A stretch of DNA of 64,000 bases, taken from positions 4,853 to 68,852 of the forward strand of contig SZWC01000564.1 in NCBI GenBank assembly GCA_023375785.1. Direction: 5' to 3'. Positions within the stretch are counted from its first letter, which is position 1; each line of letters starts with the position of its first letter. The position numbers were made by a program, and so were the translations under genes. Below are positions 43,831 through 56,474 of this stretch, piece after piece. Source of the DNA: Penium margaritaceum. Its lineage: Eukaryota; Streptophyta; Zygnematophyceae; Desmidiales; Peniaceae. Under the pieces are notes generated by a model. It saw only the letters and a program-made list of their open reading frames with translations, made no database searches and was not told where the DNA came from.

Positions 43831-44419
43831 TTTCCATGGTTCCTCCCAGATGCTTGCAAAGTTTGGGAGGTGAATTTGAACCTCTGGAATGTTTCTTTGA
43901 CTCTGTATTCCAACCAGTGTGGCGAGAAGTTTGCCCTACACTACCTCAAAAGGTATTTGACCAGTTGCGGTGGAAGTGGTGGAGTTTAATGCGAGTTCAG
44001 TGGTTGGTTGTTTTGCTGCCCAATTGGTGCTGTGGGGTTCACATTAAGTTCAGAGAAGTTGTTCAACCGTTGGTTTGCTTGCTTTTTCCATCAGTCTTAG
44101 GTTGGAACTCCGTTCATAGCTAAATCCGACTGCCGTAGCGGGTCATCATTTCACGCAAAAAACAACAGGTGAACCGGCCGTCTCTGTCACTGATTATGAT
44201 TTGTGGCATTTCATGCAGCCGCACGATCCTGTTTAGAAACATTCATGCTATTCCTTCTGCGGTAACAGTGGTCATCGTCGGAATGAAGTGTGACACTTTA
44301 GAAAATCTGTCCAACACAACGATGTTGGCATCATACCCCTTAGGGTGGCGGGTAGTCCCATCACGAAGTCCATGCTAATGTCGGCCCATGGTTCCATCAA
44401 AATGAGTACGAGTTGAAGT
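43831..44419 (-). pseudogene. Gypsy B integrase core, part
   Basis: By similarity of the DNA to 60440-60950, this is the integrase core with many small indels. It stops at the Copia 4 insertion and resumes at 57051. Confidence 0.65.
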
Positions 44420-44997
44420 TGTTAATCCTCTCCATATATGTTTTCCTCTGCGCTGTGGACATGAGTGCGCAGGGCATGCTGATCCTGAGAGTGGAGGCAA
44501 CGTACACTAAGTATGCACGCCGGATCCACCCTCGGTTGTCTCTGGGTCGCCAGTGCTCTTGCCTCTTCCCTCTTGCGGCATTGCATCTGCATCGCTCTCC
44601 TTGCCAGCTGTGGCAATGGTGTTGGATCCCTTGTGAAACCTAGTTTTGGATTACTCTCATTGTTTGCAGAGCTTTGAAAACCTAGTTTAGGTCTAGAATA
44701 GTTAGGGGCATGCTCTGTGTTACTGTGAGTTTTTGTGGACTGGGGCAGTCAGCCCCTTTTATATGTCACGCGAGGGATTTCCCCTTGCTCGAGCAGGTTG
44801 TGCCGGCGAGCTTCACTCGTCGGCCCACGGGTGGGTCTTGCTTCACGAGACTCACCCACTTGAGCTCTTCTTGGTTCGAGCTCGACACTTAGGTGCTAGT
44901 GCGGATCCATGGCCGCAATGAAAACCAACCCTAGCATACTCAAACCTTGACCGTTTTTAACAAGACAAGTTGTACTCGAACCGTGGTGAAGTTCTCA
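44420..44997 (+). repeat. Copia 4 5' LTR
   Basis: Matches 56475-57050 at roughly 90%. A CATATATG near 44432 (TGTATATATC in the 3' copy) is a plausible TATA box near the LTR start. Confidence 0.93.
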
Positions 44998-45434
44998 TGG
45001 TACCAGAGCAACTTCCTAGGCCTATGGCTGATGTCTAGAGGCAGCGCTGAGCAAAAAAGGTGGCGGCTGAGCCACACGCGGATGTAGATCCGCGCGTCCG
45101 CCACCAAAGCAGGCTGCGCCTGCCACTAAGGGCCGTCAAAGGCCCTCTCTTAGGCCACGCGTGGGCAGGAGAGGTGGCAGAAGAAAGGGGGAAAGCTTGC
45201 AAGGGCATGGAAGACGTGGGAGGGAGAGTCCAAGCGCCAATCCACCCCTTGGAAGGGGAGGCGGGGTCCCTCGGCCCATAGACTGGCTTTTGCAGGGCAC
45301 AAAAGAGCTAAGGGGTCTTCCTAGACCAAGACAAGGTGTTTTCCATGAGCTACGGGCTTGCGTCCAAAAACTGGGTCCAAAGTGGGCCCGACGAATTGCT
45401 ACCAAAATTTTCTCGGCCGGCGTAGAGAGGTGTC

Positions 45435-46484
45435 ATGGCCAAAGCATCCATCTTAGGACCTGCTAGAACCCCAGGAGCCATGAGCAAAGCAGGGTCAGCA
45501 TCTGGAGGGCAAGGTGGAGGAGCAGGAAGTGGCGGTGCATCTGCTGGAGCCGGCGTCGGCGCCAATGGTGGTGCGGGCTCAGTTATAATGACATGGGACA
45601 AACTGAGCAAGATCATGACCCACAAGGACTTGACGCCGCCCGCTCTGGGCACGCGAGACTTCCTTGCATGGAAGGCTATCTTCTTCGCATGGGCGGTACA
45701 GCATGGGATGGAGGAGCTGTACCTCCTTCCCTCGACCGATGCCATTGAGGATCGTGTTTCATTGCGAGCTTTCAATGCCTTAGTCCGGGCCTTGTCCGAT
45801 GACCAGTCATACGCCATCCGCCACTTCCGCTTTGGCGGCAGAGGAGAGGATCCATCAGACCCTCGCACTGGGGCTACATGTCCTCATGAGGCATGGCAAC
45901 ACCTGGCTACCCGTCATGAGGAATGGGGCATGGCGTTGGTCATCTCCTTGCGTGACCGCCTCCGGAACCTTTATCCAAAGCCGGGGGCACGGATAGCGGA
46001 CTATTGGGATGCGGCAATGGACCTTTGTTGCCGTATCCTCAGGCTCAGAGCATCCTGCTCCGTGCTCGAATGGCTGGACCCTGTCTTGCTGCACCTTGGA
46101 GAGCCCTACAAAGAGTTCCGGCGAGGGATTCTGAGGCAAATTTGGGTGACCGACATTGAGAACACCGACCTAGAAGAGGTGTTCGAAGATCTGCGTCACT
46201 ATGAAGACATTCTTCGTGGTGAGGCGTGAGAGGCCAACAACCCGACACCTATCGCCTTTGTCCATCAATCCTTGTCGGGTGCTTCCACCAACTTTACTCA
46301 GGGAGGAGGCAGAGGCGGGGGAGGCTGGGGACGTGGAGGAACAGGCGCCCAAACAGGCGAAGGACAAGGCCGTGGCCGAGGTGGTGGTGGCGGGGGGGGA
46401 CAGCGAACCTGCAACTACTACGGCAAGCATGGTCACTTCTGGCACGCCTTCCCTGACCTCCAGTGCATCATGACTCCACCCTAG
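45435..46484 (+). pseudogene. Copia 4 gag
   Basis: A frame of 264 codons opens MAKASILGPARTPG and has a Gly/Ala-rich N terminus. A capsid domain follows (TRDFLAWKAIFFAWAV; AWQHLATRHEEWGMALVISL; LRNLYPKPGARIADYWD), then a TGA at 46227-46229. The frame continues with a Gly/Arg-rich stretch and a degenerate zinc knuckle CNYYGKHGHFWHAF (about 46408-46450), in which two Cys are lost (Tyr and Phe). It ends at 46484. PR/IN is in the frame one base back. Confidence 0.85.
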
Positions 46485-48180
46485 CAGCAGCAGCCCCAGG
46501 CGCACCAGAGGTTCGCTATACCGGCACCTCGTCCCTTTGGGCAGCAGCTGCATTCCCCAGCTTGGTCCATGCCCATGATGGCAGGACCTCAAGCTCCTAT
46601 GCCCTTCGCAGTGTCACTTATGCGGCACCACCGGTGGTGCAGCCACCGGTGGGCCAGCCGATCTATCTGTGGCCCTCTCCTTTCTACCAGGGATCCTACT
46701 ACGTCCCACCGAACCCGGCCATCCCCGTCCCCACACCCGCATGGGCGCAGCGTATCTACACTGACATGGTCGAGTCCCAGCAGCCCACAGCCAGAGACCC
46801 TGCAGCCGGGTCGAGAGTGCCCATGGAGCTGCAGCCTATAGAACCAACGGCCATGCCAGAGTCACCAGGTCAGCGATTGGCGCACACACATGTCACCACC
46901 TCACACGCACTTCCTATGTATGAGTGGCTGTTTGACACTGCCGCGTCCCATCACATGTCTACGCATCGCCAACTCTTTGTGTCGTTGTACTCTGCGCATG
47001 ATGTGGAGGGTGTGAAAACAGGGTCTGGGGAGGTGTTGGATGTGGAGGGTATGGGTACAGTGGCGTTGCAAGCATCTGGGGGCGTCTTGTATTTAACGAG
47101 TGTATTGTATGTTCCCAAGTTGAAAGTGAATCTTCTGTCTGGGGGTCAGCTAGACCGCCAAGCCAACATTTCCACTCTCACGCAGAAACAACGCTTCATG
47201 CTTTTTTATGCTGCTGGGGCACTGTTGGCTGATGGACCTCTGCACGCTGACATGCTCTACCGCCTTACCCTCTTTCCACTGACGCAGACACACTCAGACA
47301 GACCACAGACACATGTCATCCCAACCACGGATACAAAGCACAAGGACCTACTGCACCGTCGCTATGCACACACCAACACGGACGTGGTCACAGACATGAT
47401 CAAACACACGACAGCACACGGTCTCCTGCCTACGGACTGTCCACATGGCCTCAGCACAGATGCGTGTCTTGACTGGCAGGAAGGCAAGGCCCACAGAAAG
47501 ACCTTCCCTAGGTCAGATAAGGTCTGCAAGGCTCCTTTGGAACTTGTCCATGCAGACTTGACAGGCCCCATGCCGGTGCCCTCTTTGCAGTATGGGTCAT
47601 AGTACATTCTCACACTGACAGACGACTACAGTGGTTTTTGCTAGGCATTCCTGCTGAAATCAAAAGCAGATGCCCAACGTGCTATTGCGGAATGGATTCC
47701 TCTTGCTGAGCGACAGACTGGTTGTAAACTGCTGAAACTGCGCACAGACAGAGGAGGGGAGTTCATGGGTTTCCTGACCACAGCGTTGAAGGCCAAAGGT
47801 ATAGAAAATCAAACCACCGCACCATACACACCGCAACAAAATGGGGTGGCTGAAAAGTGGCATAGAACCCTTGGTGATCTATCGCGCACCCTGCTGAGCG
47901 AGTCTGGTCTGTCCTTCATCTTCTGGGAGGAAGCCGTCAAGTATGTAACATGGGTGTGGAACAGGGTGCCACAAGGGCCTCTGCCCAAGGCAATCACGCC
48001 ATGGGAGCTGTGGTTTAAGGAGAAGGCTGAATTGAGGCCAGCAAGGATCTGGGGCACTATGGCATGCGTGTGGTTTGCACAGCCTCAAAGAGACCATAAA
48101 CTCAGCCCACGAGGTGGATAGTGTGTCTTTGTAGGCGTCTCTCATGCTTCCAAAGCATGGCGATTTTATAACCCCATGCA
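46463..48180 (+). pseudogene. Copia 4 protease and integrase
   Basis: Protease core WLFDTAASHHMSTH (about 46930), a DTA variant of the usual DSG. The IN zinc domain LLHRRYAHTNTD pairs with CLDWQEGKAHR, where one Cys is Trp. Catalytic Asp are in VHADLTGPM (47547) and RTDRGGEF (47745), with Glu in QQNGVAEKWHRTL (47835). TAGs lie at 47600-47602, about 47642 and about 48119. Confidence 0.87.
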
Positions 48181-49440
48181 CCATCACTTCCTAGAGAGCA
48201 GAGATGCCTCCTTTTTGAAGCACATGCCCTACAATCAGTTCCGCACCTTACGTCATGTGCCTCACATCAACATCCCTGAGCAGTACCCAGACTATGTGAC
48301 TGTGCCTGTGTTTGTACCGCACACACCCACTGCACCACCAGAATCAACACAGCAAGAGAGGCACACAGAAGGAACTTTGTCAGCTTCCACAGACCTCTTG
48401 AAACCCACTGACTTGCGCAATACAGACTCCAGTGCCCCGCACACACCACCCGGGCTACACACCCAAATGCCCCAGCACAGCACAGAGGATTCCAAAACAC
48501 CATCCCCACCGCTGGTACTACGCTCCTCGCGCAATGTGGAGCGTGTGAACTACAAGCAATTTTATCACTCGGCTGGGCCGGTGAACGCAGACCATAACAC
48601 TATGGAGCCTCATGCACTTGCTGAGACCAGGGGGTGTGCTGATGCGAGTGAGTGGGACAAGGCCATGGTGGCTGAGCTAGACGCCCTCCTGGAGCATGGT
48701 GTGTACGAACTGGTCCCACTACCACCAGGGCGAAAAGCCATTGATGTCAAATGGGTCTCCCAGCTCAAGAGGAACCTAGCAGGACTCATTGAGAAGTAAA
48801 AAGCGAGGCTGGTGGCTAAGGGTTTTCACCAGATCCCAGGTCAGGATTTCTCAGACACCTATGCCCCAGTGGGCAAGTACGGGACGAGCCGGACACTGTT
48901 GGGTGTAGCAGCACTTGAGGACTGGGAAATCCATCAAATGGATGTCAAGAATGCCTTCGTCAATGGCCCACTTGAGGAGGAGACTTACGTGAAACAACCA
49001 GAAGGGTTTAATAATGGAACGGACCGTGTGTGGCTGCTTCTTAAGGCCCTTTATGAGCCCAAGCAAGCTCCGCGCTGCTGGAATAAAGATGTACGATGCA
49101 CCCTTGGATCAGGGGTGTTCATGCAAAGCCTAAGTGACCAGGATCTTTTCTTGCGCTGGGACCACGGTCTCCTTGTTGCCTTGCTTGTCTATTTGGATGA
49201 TCTCCTTATTCTGTCACCCTCTCCTTCCCTCATCACAGAAACAAAGCAGTTGCTCACCACACACTACAGCATGACAGACTTAGGTGAAGCAACAAACTTC
49301 TTGGGCATGACTATCACAAGGGACAGGACTGCTCGCACGCTTACCCTGTGTTAAGGACGGTTCATAGCACACCTGATTGCACACTTTCAGCACCCGGTAC
49401 AGCATCGGCCATGACAGCATTCACCGATGAGTCCTGATGT
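48181..49440 (+). pseudogene. Copia 4 reverse transcriptase, interrupted by Copia 5
   Basis: Same frame as IN. A Pro/Thr-rich linker precedes ELDALLEHGVYELVPLPPG (48676), a TAA at about 48797, MDVKNAFVNGPLEEE (48940) and LYEPKQAPRCWNKD. The catalytic YLDD is intact in LVYLDDLLILS (49187). It reaches LGMTITRDRTARTL and a TAA, then the Copia 5 target site GTATG. Confidence 0.87.
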
Positions 49441-49616
49441 GTATGTGTTGAAATAGTATGCACCTTGTCCACTGCCTAGCTGGCTAGCTACACATACAGA
49501 CAAGGCATGCACTGCTCTATGGAGTATGTCCCCTCGGTCTATTCTGAGATGGGTCAGGAATGCACTGCCCATAAATGGGTATGTCCCCTGTGGCTCATCA
49601 TAGGAACCATATCTTT

Positions 49617-49686
49617 TTGGCTTGGTTGATTAGGCACCGGGGTCTCAAACGAGAGGTCGCGGGTGCAAACCCCGCGACGGCCGCAA
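49617..49686 (+). promoter_or_regulatory. tRNA-like segment in Copia 5 LTR (A and B boxes)
   Basis: TTGGCTTGGTTGATTAGGC resembles a D-arm/A box. GTCGCGGG/CCCGCGAC with loop TGCAAAC is a T-arm-like hairpin. Other copies in the 3' LTR (about 55107-55185 and 55313-55345) carry the better B-box sequence GCGGATTCGAACCCC. A pol III promoter or a captured tRNA/SINE piece is inferred. Confidence 0.5.
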
Positions 49687-49769
49687 TTTTCTTTGTGGCC
49701 AAAACTGGGACAGGAAGCTTCTAGGAAGCTTACTAGAGCNAAGCAGAAGCTTTAGCAAAGCTCTGCAAG

Positions 49770-49777
49770 TATAAAAG
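49770..49777 (+). promoter_or_regulatory. Copia 5 LTR TATA box
   Basis: TATAAAAG in the context GCAAGTATAAAAGCC. The same box is at 55512-55519 in the 3' LTR. Confidence 0.7.
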
Positions 49778-50450
49778 CCTGTACCTTGCATGCATCCATT
49801 TACAGTTCTTGCCTTTGAGACTCCTCACAGAGTGTCCAACCAAAGGTAGACACTAAAGACCAACATGCGGACTTCGTGAGGTTGCAAACCAAACGAACCT
49901 AAAGTGTGGATCCCTCGTTCGAGGGTGATATGTTATCTTGGTTGCAATACCAAGAGCGGTTGGCGGCCTCCCATGTCGGGACCCGTTTTCTAGACCGTTG
50001 CTATCCGGCGCATTGACAAAGGGTTATGGGCCCACACTTCTGGTTCTAAGGCACGCTTCCAAGACCGACTAGCGCGTGGTCTTGCAGGGCGCACAGGTAC
50101 AACAGGGACACGACCATCGGATGGCTCCATTTGCTCCATCGGCTCCATCGGCTTCTTCAGGTAGGGTGCGCGCACGTGGCAGACTAGGGGACGAGGAACA
50201 GCTCCGTCCATGTTGGACAAGACCCTCGAGCCCCAACGGGATTAAGCTCTACCCCTTTTTAGAAGGTGGTACGACCCCGAGTCTGTTCTCTCACGACGGC
50301 ACCATTGCCTTAGGCGATCATCGGCGGGAGGGGTATGCAACGGGACCAACTGCACCTTCGACAACGGTCGCATTCAGCAGCCTCATCAGCCTCATCGGCC
50401 TCAATGAAGCAGAGTAGAAGTGAAGCAGAGAAGACGAGCAACTGCAGGAA

Positions 50451-51304
50451 ATGCCGGATCCGAGTCAAGCCCGCCTTGAGGCGGGTATGTCCAAATTCAC
50501 GGGGACAGGGTTTCCCTTGTGGAAATGGCAATTTGAGATTGTCATGAACGTGCGTGGCTACCTCGACATCCTAAAAGGGATCGAGACAGCACCCGCCGAT
50601 GCGACCGGGACGACGCATGCGGCTGACCTTGCAGCATGGACAATGAAGAACAACATGGCTGTTACCATTCTTGTGACGTCCATCAACGAGACTCAACACT
50701 CCCACATCACAGGATGCACGTTGGCTGCCGAGGCCTACGCAAAACTCGCACGCGTGCATCAATCGAACGCCCTAGCAAACCGACTCTTCATCTTCCAACG
50801 GTTGATGTCGATGAGGGCGAGCGAAGGAGAATCGATACCCGCATTTTTCAGTCGTTCGACAACGTGCTGCAAGAGGTCCAGCAAATGGAATGGAATCTCG
50901 ACTCCAACATGCGTGCCATGATTCTTCTAATGGCGCTGCCGGAAAGTTGGGGGTCCTTGATCACCGTATTTGGCGGTTGGAAGGAGGCAGATCTGACGTA
51001 CGAGGCTGACGCCAAACACGTCCGAAACGAGTCCATGCGACGCAGTGGCGCTGAGGCAAACATCTCAGCCTATGCCTCTCGCTTCGGTGGACAAAGTGCA
51101 AGCTCTCGCTCCAGTCAAGGCAATAGCGGAAGCGGTGGCGGTAGAGGGAAAGGCAATGGTGGCGGGAAGAGTTCCAAGAAGCCCGGCAACTGTCACAACT
51201 GTGGCAAGGCTGGGCACTGGGCTAGGGACTGTCGTAGTCCCAAGAGAGAAGGCGGGAACAAAGGTGGAAAGGAGAAGAAGGAGCTCACCAACATGATGGC
51301 TAGG
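50451..51304 (+). pseudogene. Copia 5 gag
   Basis: The first frame (from 50451, inner Met at about 50487) has TGFPLWKWQFEIVMNVRGYL and LANRLFIFQRLMSMRASEGE, typical of the copia DUF4219/UBN2 capsid. A frameshift near 50850 moves to a frame with NVLQEVQQMEWNLDS and LMALPESWGSLI. A Gly/Ser/Lys linker follows, then an intact zinc knuckle CHNCGKAGHWARDC (about 51190). It runs into an N gap. Confidence 0.88.
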
Positions 51305-51571
51305 NNNNNNNNNNNNNNNNNNNNNNNNNNNNNNNNNNNNNNNNNNNNNNNNNNNNNNNNNNNNNNNNNNNNNNNNNNNNNNNNNNNNNNNNNNNNNNNN
51401 NNNNNNNNNNNNNNNNNNNNNNNNNNNNNNNNNNNNNNNNNNNNNNNNNNNNNNNNNNNNNNNNNNNNNNNNNNNNNNNNNNNNNNNNNNNNNNNNNNNN
51501 NNNNNNNNNNNNNNNNNNNNNNNNNNNNNNNNNNNNNNNNNNNNNNNNNNNNNNNNNNNNNNNNNNNNNNN
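51305..51571. other. assembly gap (N run)
   Basis: 267 N bases that hide the protease active-site region of Copia 5. Confidence 0.95.
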
Positions 51572-52690
51572 TGGATTTGTCTCCATGGCCGAATCTGTCA
51601 TGCGCATGAAGTGTGCAAACGGTGGCGTCGTCCAAGCCATGGGCGAAGGGGACAAGGTGATCACGTTCAACGTGAATGGTGCGGAGAAGGCAGTCAACCT
51701 TCAAAAGGTGGTGTACATGCCCTCCTTCGTAGCCAACTTGTTGTCTGTGTCACAAATCACCGACAATAACATGACAGTGGTGTTCACCAACAAGGAAGCG
51801 GTGGTCCTAAAAAACGAGGACATCCAGATTTTGTACACCAAAGACGACCTCATGCTTCAAGTTCCAAGAGTCGACGGCCTCTACGTGCTTCAAACCAAAG
51901 TCACCAAGGCGTCGGATGAGGGACTCACATGTGCCACCAAGACAGTGGCACCGGAGCCGAAGGATGCACCACCGATGGCCGTTGCGGCCACCACATCAAC
52001 CAAGGACACGGATGCTCAGCTGTGGCACCGGCGATTTGGCCACGTGGCTAACAGCACGCTGCAGAAGATGCAGGAGCAAGAGGTAGTCCGCGGAATGGAA
52101 GGATGCACCATGAAGCATGGCGAAGGGTGTACATTATGTGAACCATGCCTCCAAGCGAAGGCAAAGAAGAAGCCGTTTGGGAGAGGAGGTCAACGAGCAG
52201 AGCACGTCTTGGAACTGATACACAGTGACGTGTGTGGACCCTTCCGCACACCGTCTAATGGAGGAAGCAAGTACTTCCTGACCTTCATTGACGACCACAG
52301 CCGCAAGTTGTGGATCTACTTCCTCAAAACAAAGGGAGAGGTCAAGGAGAAGCTCCTCGAGTTCGTCGCCATGGTGGAGCGGCAAACGTCCAAGAAGGTG
52401 AAGGCGCTCCGAAGTGACAACGGGGGTGAGTACGAGGCNACGAGGCATGCAAGCCTTGGCTCAAGCATCATGGCATCCGCCACGAGCAAACCACCCCTTA
52501 CAACCCCCAAAGCAACGGCGTTGCCGAGAGGATGAACCAGACCCTACTCGGCATGGTGCGAAGCATGCTCTTCGACGCCAAGCTCCCACCTCGCTTTTGG
52601 GCTGAAGCAGCAACAACGACTTGCTACCTCTTGAACCTCACACCAGCGACCGCCTTGCGGAAGCGTGGAAAGGAGTAGGACAAGCAGCTG
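51572..52690 (+). pseudogene. Copia 5 protease end and integrase
   Basis: A protease C-terminal segment (VVYMPSFVANLLSVSQ, about 51708) precedes the IN zinc domain LWHRRFGHVANSTL (52020) and CTLCEPCLQAK (52135). Catalytic Asp are in IHSDVCGPF (52217) and RSDNGGEYE (52410). After a single N (52439) the frame shifts and PQSNGVAERMNQTL (about 52507) supplies the Glu. Confidence 0.87.
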
Positions 52691-52744
52691 AAGACCCCAC
52701 AGGAAGCATGGTCAGGAAAGAAACCCAATGCATCTCATCTGAAG

Positions 52745-54880
52745 GTGTTCGGGTCAACTGCATGGGTAAAGATCCAGTCGGGAGAAGGTCGAGGCAAGCT
52801 CGACGCACGCTCCAAGAAGTGCATCATGGTTGGGTACGACACGTCACACAAAGCCTATCGGCTTTGGGACCAGGCAGCAGGCAAGCTTGTGAGGAGCCGC
52901 GACGTCGTGTTCGACAAACGCACCCTTGGAAAGGGAGAACTGCTGGACCCGACCCTCACTCCCAAAGCGGGAGAGTGGATAGTGTTGCTTGAGTCCGGAG
53001 ACCAAGCACCCGACAACTGGATCGCTTTGCAAGCAGGTGGTGGGAATGGGAGAGTAGCTGCAGAGGATGATGCAGCATCTGACATGGACGCGGATACCGA
53101 GGCGTCCGAGGCTTCCGAGTCTGACTTGGAGTCTGACGACTCTTCTGACGAAGACGACGACAAACCACCACCTGTGGAAGCACCATCACCAAAGCAAGAA
53201 GCGGCACCACTACCCCGGCACAGTTTTCGACCAAAGAGAGCACCTTTGCGGTATGAGGATGATTGGATCGGCCTTAACTGGTCGTGCATGGCTCAGGGAG
53301 AGCCATCCACAGTGGCGGAGGCCATGAATGGCCCAGATGCGGCCAAGTGGAAGGAGGCAGTGGATAGCGAGCTCGCATCCATTGCCGAGAACGGCACGTG
53401 GGTTCTGGTGGATAGACCCGACAAGGCCCACGTGGTGGGATCCAAGTGGGTCCTCCGAGTGAAGAAGAAGCAAGACGGCAGCATCAACAAGTTCAAGGCA
53501 AGGGTAGTGGCTAAGGGGTTCTCTTAGCGCCGAGGCTCCGAGTACGATGAGACGTTCGCGCCCGTCGTAACCTTTGCCTCCATCCGCTCTCTCCTTGGCA
53601 TTGCTGCCGCAAAGAACTTGGAGATATACCAGATGGATGTCAGGACAGCTTTCCTTTATGGGAAGCTTGACAAGGAAGTGCTGATGGAGGTGCCCGAAGG
53701 AGTCGAAGCTCCCAAGGGCAAGGTGTGCAAGTTGGTGAAAGCGCTCTACGGGCTGAAACAGGCCCCAATGATGTGGTACAAAGAGATGGACGATTTCATG
53801 ACCGGCCTCTCCTCCACGCATTGCCAGAATGACCCGAGCATGTACGTGCGCAATGATGGGAGAGGGCTAATGCTAGTTGCGCTGTACGTGGATGATCTGA
53901 TCATCTGCTCGTATTCGGTCGAGCTACTGGATGGGCTGAAGTTTGACCTCAGCAAAAGGTTCAAGATGAAGGACATGGGTCCTCTCGAGTACTACCTCGG
54001 GATTGCCATCCACCGCAACCGAGTAGCAGGCACCATCGAACTCAACCAAACCAAATACATTGGTGAGGTACTGAAGCGCTACCACATGGAAGACTGCAAA
54101 CCTGTCAGCACCCCAATGACGACCGACACAAAGCTGAAGGCCTCCATGTCGCCAAGCAACAAAGCAGAATAAAGGGAGATGCAAGACATCCTCTACCAGT
54201 CCGCCGTGGGTAGCATCATGTACGCCATGGTAGGGACTCGTCCGGACATCTGCTATGTTGTGGGACAAGTGAAAAGATTCATGGCCAACCTTGGGCTACA
54301 ACATTGGCAGGCAGTCAAGCGCATCTTGCGCTACCTGCACAAGACACGTCACGTGGGCCTCGTCCTTGGAGGCCAAGAAGGAACGGACCCCCTTCGTCTG
54401 AAGTGCTACACCAACGCTGACTGGGGAGGAAATCTCGATGATAGGAAATCCACCTCTGGATACGTGTGCACCTTCAATGGCACTGCCATCTCATGGGCCA
54501 GCAGGAAGCATGATTGTGTTTCTGTGTCCACGGCTAAGGCATAGTACGTTGCTTTGTCTGAGGTGTGCAAGGATTCTCAATGGCTCCGCAGCCTGCTTGG
54601 CAAAATGAAAGTACCACAGAAGGACGCCACGGTCGTACACGTGGACAACATGAGCGCCATCTCGATGGCTGAAGACGGGATCATCTCCCAGCGAACGAAG
54701 CACATCGACATACGTTACCACTACTCACGTGACCTGGTCATGAAGAACATAGTGGACTTGTAGCACTGCGGAATAAAGAGGATGCTTGCTGACTGCATGA
54801 CCAAGCCGTTGGAGAGCAACTTGCATTATGCAGGCATTTGTGGATTTGGCATGAGGAGTGCGGCACAGGAAGGGTGAGCT
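52745..54880 (+). pseudogene. Copia 5 reverse transcriptase and RNase H
   Basis: An acidic linker (about 53060-53160) leads to RT: WKEAVDSELASIAENGTW (53347), FKARVVAKGFS, then TAG (53525-53527), MDVRTAFLYGKLDKE (53633), LYGLKQAPMMWYKE, and the intact catalytic YVDD (LYVDDLIICS, about 53884). Stops at 54170, 54542 and 54761. RNase H: YTNADWGGNLDDRKST (54408), AISWASRKHDCVS, YVALSEVCKDSQWL, and the end TKPLESNLHY (54800). The single coding frame past 52.7 kb suggests recent decay. Confidence 0.88.
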
Positions 54881-54938
54881 CCAAGGCATTGATGGAGCCG
54901 AGCAAGGGACAGATGGACAGAGGTGCAAGGGAGAGATT

Positions 54939-55760
54939 TGTTGAAATAGTATGCACCTTGTCCACTGCCTAGCTGGCTAGCTACACATACAGACAAGGCA
55001 TGCACTGCTCTATGGAGTATGTCCCCTTGGTCTGTTCTCAGATGGGCCAGGAATACACTGCCCATAAATGGGTATCTGTCCTGTGGCTCATCATAGGATT
55101 CATACCTTGTTGGCTTGGTTGATTAGGCACCGGAGTCTCAATCGAGAGATCGCGGATTCGAACCCCATGATGAACGCAATTTTCTTTGTGGCCAAAACTG
55201 GGACAGGAAGCTTCTAGGAAGCTTACTAGAGCCTGCCTTGAGGATGACACTTGGCGGTCTAAGGACGCGCCAAGTAGGAATGTAGGTTGAGGTTGGCTCC
55301 AGTGGAGCCANGAAAGGTTGCGGATTCAAACCTCGTGACGGCCGCAATTTTCTTTGTGGGCAAAACTGGGACAGGAAGCTTCTAGGAAGCTTACTAGAGC
55401 CTGCCTTGAGGATGACACTTGGCGGTCTAAGGACGCGCCAAGTAGGAATGTAGGTTGAGGTTGGCTCCAGTGGAGCCATTACAAGCAGAAGCTTTAGCAA
55501 ATCTTTGCAAGTATAAAAGCCTGTACCTTGCATGCATCCATTTACAGTTCTTGCCTTTGAGACTCCTCACAGAGTGTCCAACCAAAGGTAGACACTAAAG
55601 ACCAACATGGGGACTTCGTGAGGTTGCAAACCAAACGAACCTAAAGTGTGGATCCCTCGTTTGAGGGTGATATGTTATCTTGGTTGCAATACCAAGAGCG
55701 GTTGGCGGCCTCCCATGTCGGGACCCATTTTCTAGACCGTTGCTATCCGGCGCATTGACA
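54939..55760 (+). repeat. Copia 5 3' LTR with internal duplication
   Basis: The block at about 55128-55300 is repeated at 55317-55490 across an N at 55312, which is either an assembly join or a true tandem duplication of the tRNA-like part. Confidence 0.88.
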
Positions 55761-56474
55761 GTATGCACACCTCTTGGACACCAAACACCACTGACTATGG
55801 ACCAGACTGTGACCCCACACTGTACAGACAAATCACTGGTAGCTTTTCATATCTTGCTTCCACCACACAACTTGACACAGTTCAACCAACAGCCGTGAAG
55901 CACACATCTCAAAGCACTACTGAAGTTGCATCGCTTTGTAATGGACACTGCTGCGCTTGGTTTGGTCTTTGCACCGTCATCATGTCCGTTGTTGGATGGG
56001 TACTTTGACAATGATTATGCACGTGATTGTGGGGCGCTCAGTCGTGGTGGCTATGTGTTCTGTGTGTGGGGCACAACAGTTTTGTGGCGAAGTGCCAAGC
56101 AGTCATGTGTGGCTCGCAGTTTGGCTGAAGCTGAATACATGGCCCTGGGTGAAGCAGCTTGTGAATGCATCTGGCTAACATGACTGCTTGAGGAATTAGG
56201 GCTGTCCACTCATGCCGTTGCACTTCATAGCGACAGCTTTGCCGCACGCCGCATTGCTGAGAATGATGGTGTACTGCATCCTCGCACAAAGCATGTTAGT
56301 GTAGAGCATCACTTTGTCTGCGAAGCAGGCGAGGTAGGCGCCGTGCAAGTGTGGCCAATGGGCGGAGATGCCCAGCTCGCCGACTTCCTCACCAAGGCCC
56401 TCCCATCTCCTGCACTCATTCTGCAACTTGAGCACCTTGGTTGCATGCCCACCACACTCAATTCCAAGGGGGCG
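55761..56474 (+). pseudogene. Copia 4 RNase H and RT end, after Copia 5
   Basis: Resumes with PDCDPTLYRQITGSFSYLAS, followed by a frameshift near 55920. Then come GYFDNDYARDCGALS, the LWRSAKQSCVARS segment with LAEAEYMALGEAACE, and KHVSVEHHFV. A TGA at about 56182 sits after CIWLT. It ends near the purine tract. Confidence 0.85.

Larger units (their letters stand above)
49446..50018 (+). repeat. Copia 5 5' LTR
   Basis: Shorter than the 3' copy because about 250 bases are missing at the N at 49740. Confidence 0.9.
49446..55760 (+). mobile_element. Copia 5 LTR retrotransposon
   Basis: Inserted in Copia 4 with the TSD GTATG (49441-49445 and 55761-55765). LTRs start TGTTGAAATAG and end GCGCATTGACA: 5' 49446-50018 (573 bp, with a single-N join at 49740) and 3' 54939-55760 (822 bp, with an internal duplication and an N at 55312). 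A purine tract GGTGCAAGGGAGAGA precedes the 3' LTR. The sequence after the 5' LTR is not an initiator-Met PBS. Distant from Copia 1-4 in pol. Confidence 0.94.

Noticed and set aside
49617-49686. A functional tRNA gene
   Set aside because: No complete cloverleaf or clear anticodon arm, and it lies inside an LTR; kept only as a tRNA-like segment.
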